Assembly (NCBI GenBank): GCA_025642075.2
Contig: JAODUO010000564.1
Coordinates: 170,001-234,000 of the forward strand
DNA: 64,000 nt
Direction of reading: 5' to 3'
DNA from: Ridgeia piscesae
Taxonomy: Eukaryota > Annelida > Polychaeta > Sabellida > Siboglinidae
Below the pieces are notes generated by a model that saw nothing but the letters and a program-made list of their open reading frames with translations, was not told the DNA's origin and did not search any database. Positions within the stretch are counted from its first letter, which is position 1. Each line of letters starts with the position of its first letter. Positions 11,822 to 64,000 of this stretch are shown piece after piece. The translations under genes were made by a program, and so were the position numbers.

Positions 11822-12528
11822 TGTCTATCTGCAAACAAAGTGTCAGATGTATGTCAGTTAGTATGCCAAATTATTTTGTTCAATATCTTATTAGGGCCAT
11901 TGGTGATTAATAAAACATAATTTTAATAAAAAGCTTAAATCTGCAGAAGTAGCTGCCACTGGCCTGCCACAAATTGAATACCTATTAGCTATGCTTTCCA
12001 GGCAGGCCACCTGGCCTTCAGTGTGGCTCAATTAATTATCAATTAGCCATGGTTCCTGGCAGGCCACCTATGGCACCTACCCTCCAGAGTTTGGAGGGTC
12101 AAGTTAGGCAGTCTTGAATACACAAGTACTGTTTCCCAGCCAGACCAGGCAGACACAGACAAAATGTGGACATGTACTGTTTGGGAGTTCCTGATGTATC
12201 CTTAGAAACATTCAATCAAATACATGTTTCTTGTGCACTACCTATCCATCCTAAGAATGCACAATTAGAGAAGTAACAAGAGTTTGAAAAAATGATTTTC
12301 GAGCACTTTTAGGGCCTTCAGAGTTCAGAGCAATCCAGTCAACATAACAGTTATTGTGCATTGTAGAAGTGCCCTCATCAACATCTATGCCAAATAATAA
12401 AAGTAGATCTTCAAAGCTTTTTGAGAAATGGAAGCTAACAGTGCACAGTGGTCGGCACATGGCAGACAGAGTGATGCCATAACTAAGTCCACTGGCTGGA
12501 TCTTCAGGCCAAAGAACTAACGAAGTGT

Positions 12529-13139
12529 CTACGCGTACGTGAGCCGTATCTTTAGACCCGTGGCCTAACCGTACATGAGGATGCGCGCGTATCCTCTTTT
12601 TCAATTCTGCGCAAGCATGCTGCATCCGTCTCGTCGCATCAGTACGGCGGAATTACACGAGGGAGCGATTTTTTCTCGACATTATTAGATTTACTGACTG
12701 CCATATAGGGCTATATAAATGATGTCAACTTGCGAAAAAATAACAGGCAAAAAATCTCACGTATATTTAGAACTGAGTGCCAGCAACATGCATGCGCGGA
12801 AAAACTCACGTACTTTTATATTTGTTTGCTAAAGATACTGCATGCACGCACGAAAAAACTCACCTAGCTAGGCCTACTTTTAGATCTGAGTGCTAAAGAT
12901 ACAGCAATAGAGCTTATGTATATAAACATGCATGTGCAAGGAAACTTTTTGAACTGACAGCTACTAAAGATACGGCTCACGTATAGAAATCATGCGCATG
13001 CATTTATCAAATGCCGTACCTTAGATAAACGATGCTAAAAATACAGCTCACTTAACCAAAAATAAAAGTATATGCATGCGCAGTATGAATGCCGTACTTT
13101 TATACTGGCGGCCTAAACATACGGCTCACGTACGCGTAG
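12529..13139. repeat. Inverted-repeat-bounded segment, possible DNA element
   Basis: The ends are inverted copies of CTACGCGTACGTGAGCCGTA, about 28 bp with one mismatch. The interior repeats variants of GATACGGCTCACGTA and ATGCGCATGC. Just outside both ends lie similar direct sequences (GCCAAAGAACTAA on the left, GCCAAGAACTAAA on the right), which could be a target duplication or chance. No transposase. Confidence 0.55.
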
Positions 13140-13274
13140 CCACTGCCAAGAACTAAACATTGCTGACCTTATAGAGTTTAGAATTCTTGAAGAATCCTAT
13201 TAATAGATATTCCTGCACAAAAATAAGAATATGCTGCCCTATTATTCCCATAATGACCCATATAATACACTCAC

Positions 13275-13275
<1 letters not shown>

Positions 13276-13326
<51 letters not shown>
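13276..13326. repeat. AT microsatellite
   Basis: Pure TA-dinucleotide tract. Confidence 0.95.
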
Positions 13327-13327
<1 letters not shown>

Positions 13328-14764
13328 GACTGTCAGATCAATGAAACATTTGTATGCATGTTTGAAATTTCAATTAAATGATCTTGATTTACAGGACACA
13401 TATTCTGTTCAAATCAAATGGTTTGTTTGGCTGGCTTTGGGTAATACTAATGGTTATTCTTTGATTGAAAGCATTTCAGCTACCCGCTTAAAATAAAATA
13501 ATACGCTGTATCATGATCATTGTATGTATAACTCAGATTGTGCAGCAATTAATAATCAGTATTTTAACAAACTTGACCTTAACTACGGATAAGAGTGGTG
13601 CAAAAATGTCATGTTTTGATAATTATTACACAGTCACAGTCTTTCAGTTTGATTTGTCACAACTGACACTGAACTGACACAAGTGAAGTGAAGTGTCACC
13701 GCCTCTGATTTTGACTAGTTAAACTTACATGTTCGTAATGTTACTCCCGAGTTTGTGGCTGTATTACAAAGTCATCATTAATGAATTTGACAAAAGAAAT
13801 TGCCTAAAATGAAGTCAACATGGGTTACTAGAAACTGAAGCACAACTGATGATTTGGAGTTCAGGCAGGCCTCAGTTTTTTTACCAAGCACTAAAGAAGT
13901 ACCTGTGACGTCGAACGTCCACGAACACAAACGTCGAGTGGAAACCACCAAGTGAAAACAGAGCACCTTCCGGTGTCACACCATAACAATTTACGACTGT
14001 GTCACATAATGTAAAATCGTCTGCGTCGCTTTCCCTTTTTATGTAATATTTTACTGATAATTTAATTAGTGTACACATCACACTTATCGAGACTTCCTTA
14101 CAAAATATGTTAATTTTGTGTTAGGATCATATTTGCTATTTCTTACTTTCTCTGGATTCAGCAACAGGAGGATCCCCACTACCGGGTTTGACTACTTCAC
14201 AGACTGTTCGCTACTTCAGAAGAGCAATGCGTATGAGTGTTAGGATGTCGTAACTACAGTACTTTACGGACATACTTACAACAAATACAAATATATTTAG
14301 CTATGCGCAGGTCAAGTCAGTTAACTACAAAACAGGAGTTCTTGTTTAGAAAATATGTTTGTAATTAGTTTGGTATCGAATAACAAATCCGTCAGGCGGC
14401 GACACGAAACCTTGTTGCATATGACGAAGGAAGTAAAGTGGGTGTGGACAGCCGTGCGTGTCTTTATTTAATTCATGTTGTCAAATGTTCTACAAAATTA
14501 CGCTCAGGTTTGGAGCAGAAAAATGTGTAACTGACGGGATGACTTAGATTAAATACGTGTAACGTAAATGTGTTAAAACTGAATATCTGCTTTGAAGATT
14601 CAACAATGCACGCCCGTAATTATCTGCATTGATAGTTGACAGTCGCATAGGTAAATGACAGGTCGACTCTGCCAGCACTGGCCACTGCGAAGTTGTATTA
14701 ACCTTGAATGAAATGTCGCAAAATTAGGCCACAGTTCATGGAAGCTGATGTATAGTCCATCGCC

Positions 14765-64000
<49,236 letters not shown>

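Larger units (their letters stand above)
11641..14764. promoter_or_regulatory. Head-to-head intergenic region of RGP1 and the DMXL2-like gene
   Basis: About 3.1 kb separate the two start codons. It must hold both promoters and the untranslated first exon(s) of RGP1. I see no clear TATA box or initiator. It includes AT microsatellites, an inverted-repeat segment (12529-13139) and a repeated stretch near 11.95-12.1 kb (CAGGCAGGCCACCT). The minus-strand open frame at 12625-12251 has no recognisable domain and I do not call it a gene. Confidence 0.6.

Noticed and set aside
12251..12625. Minus-strand 124-codon frame in the intergenic region
   Set aside because: No recognisable domain, overlaps the end of an inverted-repeat element, and lacks splice or family support.

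Overview
This is eukaryotic nuclear DNA. Genes are split by GT-AG introns of about 0.1 to 4.6 kb, and introns are full of microsatellites, minisatellites, tRNA-headed SINEs, LINE remnants and a DNA-transposon-like element. Gene content is animal. The repeat style and the SINE heads suggest a lophotrochozoan, most likely a mollusc; that placement is inference, not something a marker gene proves.

Three protein genes are supported. (1) KGD4/MRPS36, plus strand, 1899-3776, three coding exons, 93 aa, complete. (2) RGP1, minus strand, 11640-5124, eight coding exons, 391 aa, complete, convergent with KGD4. (3) A DMXL1/DMXL2-type gene (rabconnectin-3 alpha, Rav1-related), plus strand, starting at 14765 and running off the window. 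I resolve 37 coding exons, the last cut by the window edge; in-frame joining gives about 2,807 codons, so only the C-terminal WD40 part is missing. Exon phases agree at every junction except exon 32, where two readings compete.

Layout: 1-1898 upstream DNA of KGD4; 1.9-3.8 kb KGD4; 3.8-5.1 kb convergent 3' region with a repeat array that includes the RGP1 stop codon; 5.1-11.6 kb RGP1; 11.6-14.8 kb head-to-head intergenic region; 14.8-64 kb DMXL2-like gene. RGP1 acts with RIC1 as a Golgi Rab6 exchange factor. DMXL proteins regulate V-ATPase assembly and vesicle acidification. Both thus serve endomembrane trafficking, and the divergent start regions may be co-regulated.

The most unusual property is that many tandem arrays in the DMXL2-like gene are built from splice junctions. 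The repeat unit contains the last or first bases of an exon together with the adjoining splice site. This is visible at the donors of exons 7, 16, 19, 21 and 36 and at the acceptors of exons 10 and 15, and a decayed extra copy of the exon 35 acceptor sits inside another array. At exons 10 and 15 the proximal units are 45 and 39 nt, multiples of three, open in the exon's frame, and could add 15- or 13-residue modules by upstream acceptor choice. Part of the exon 19 array and one segment before exon 35 look like poorly polished long-read sequence, so copy numbers there are unreliable.
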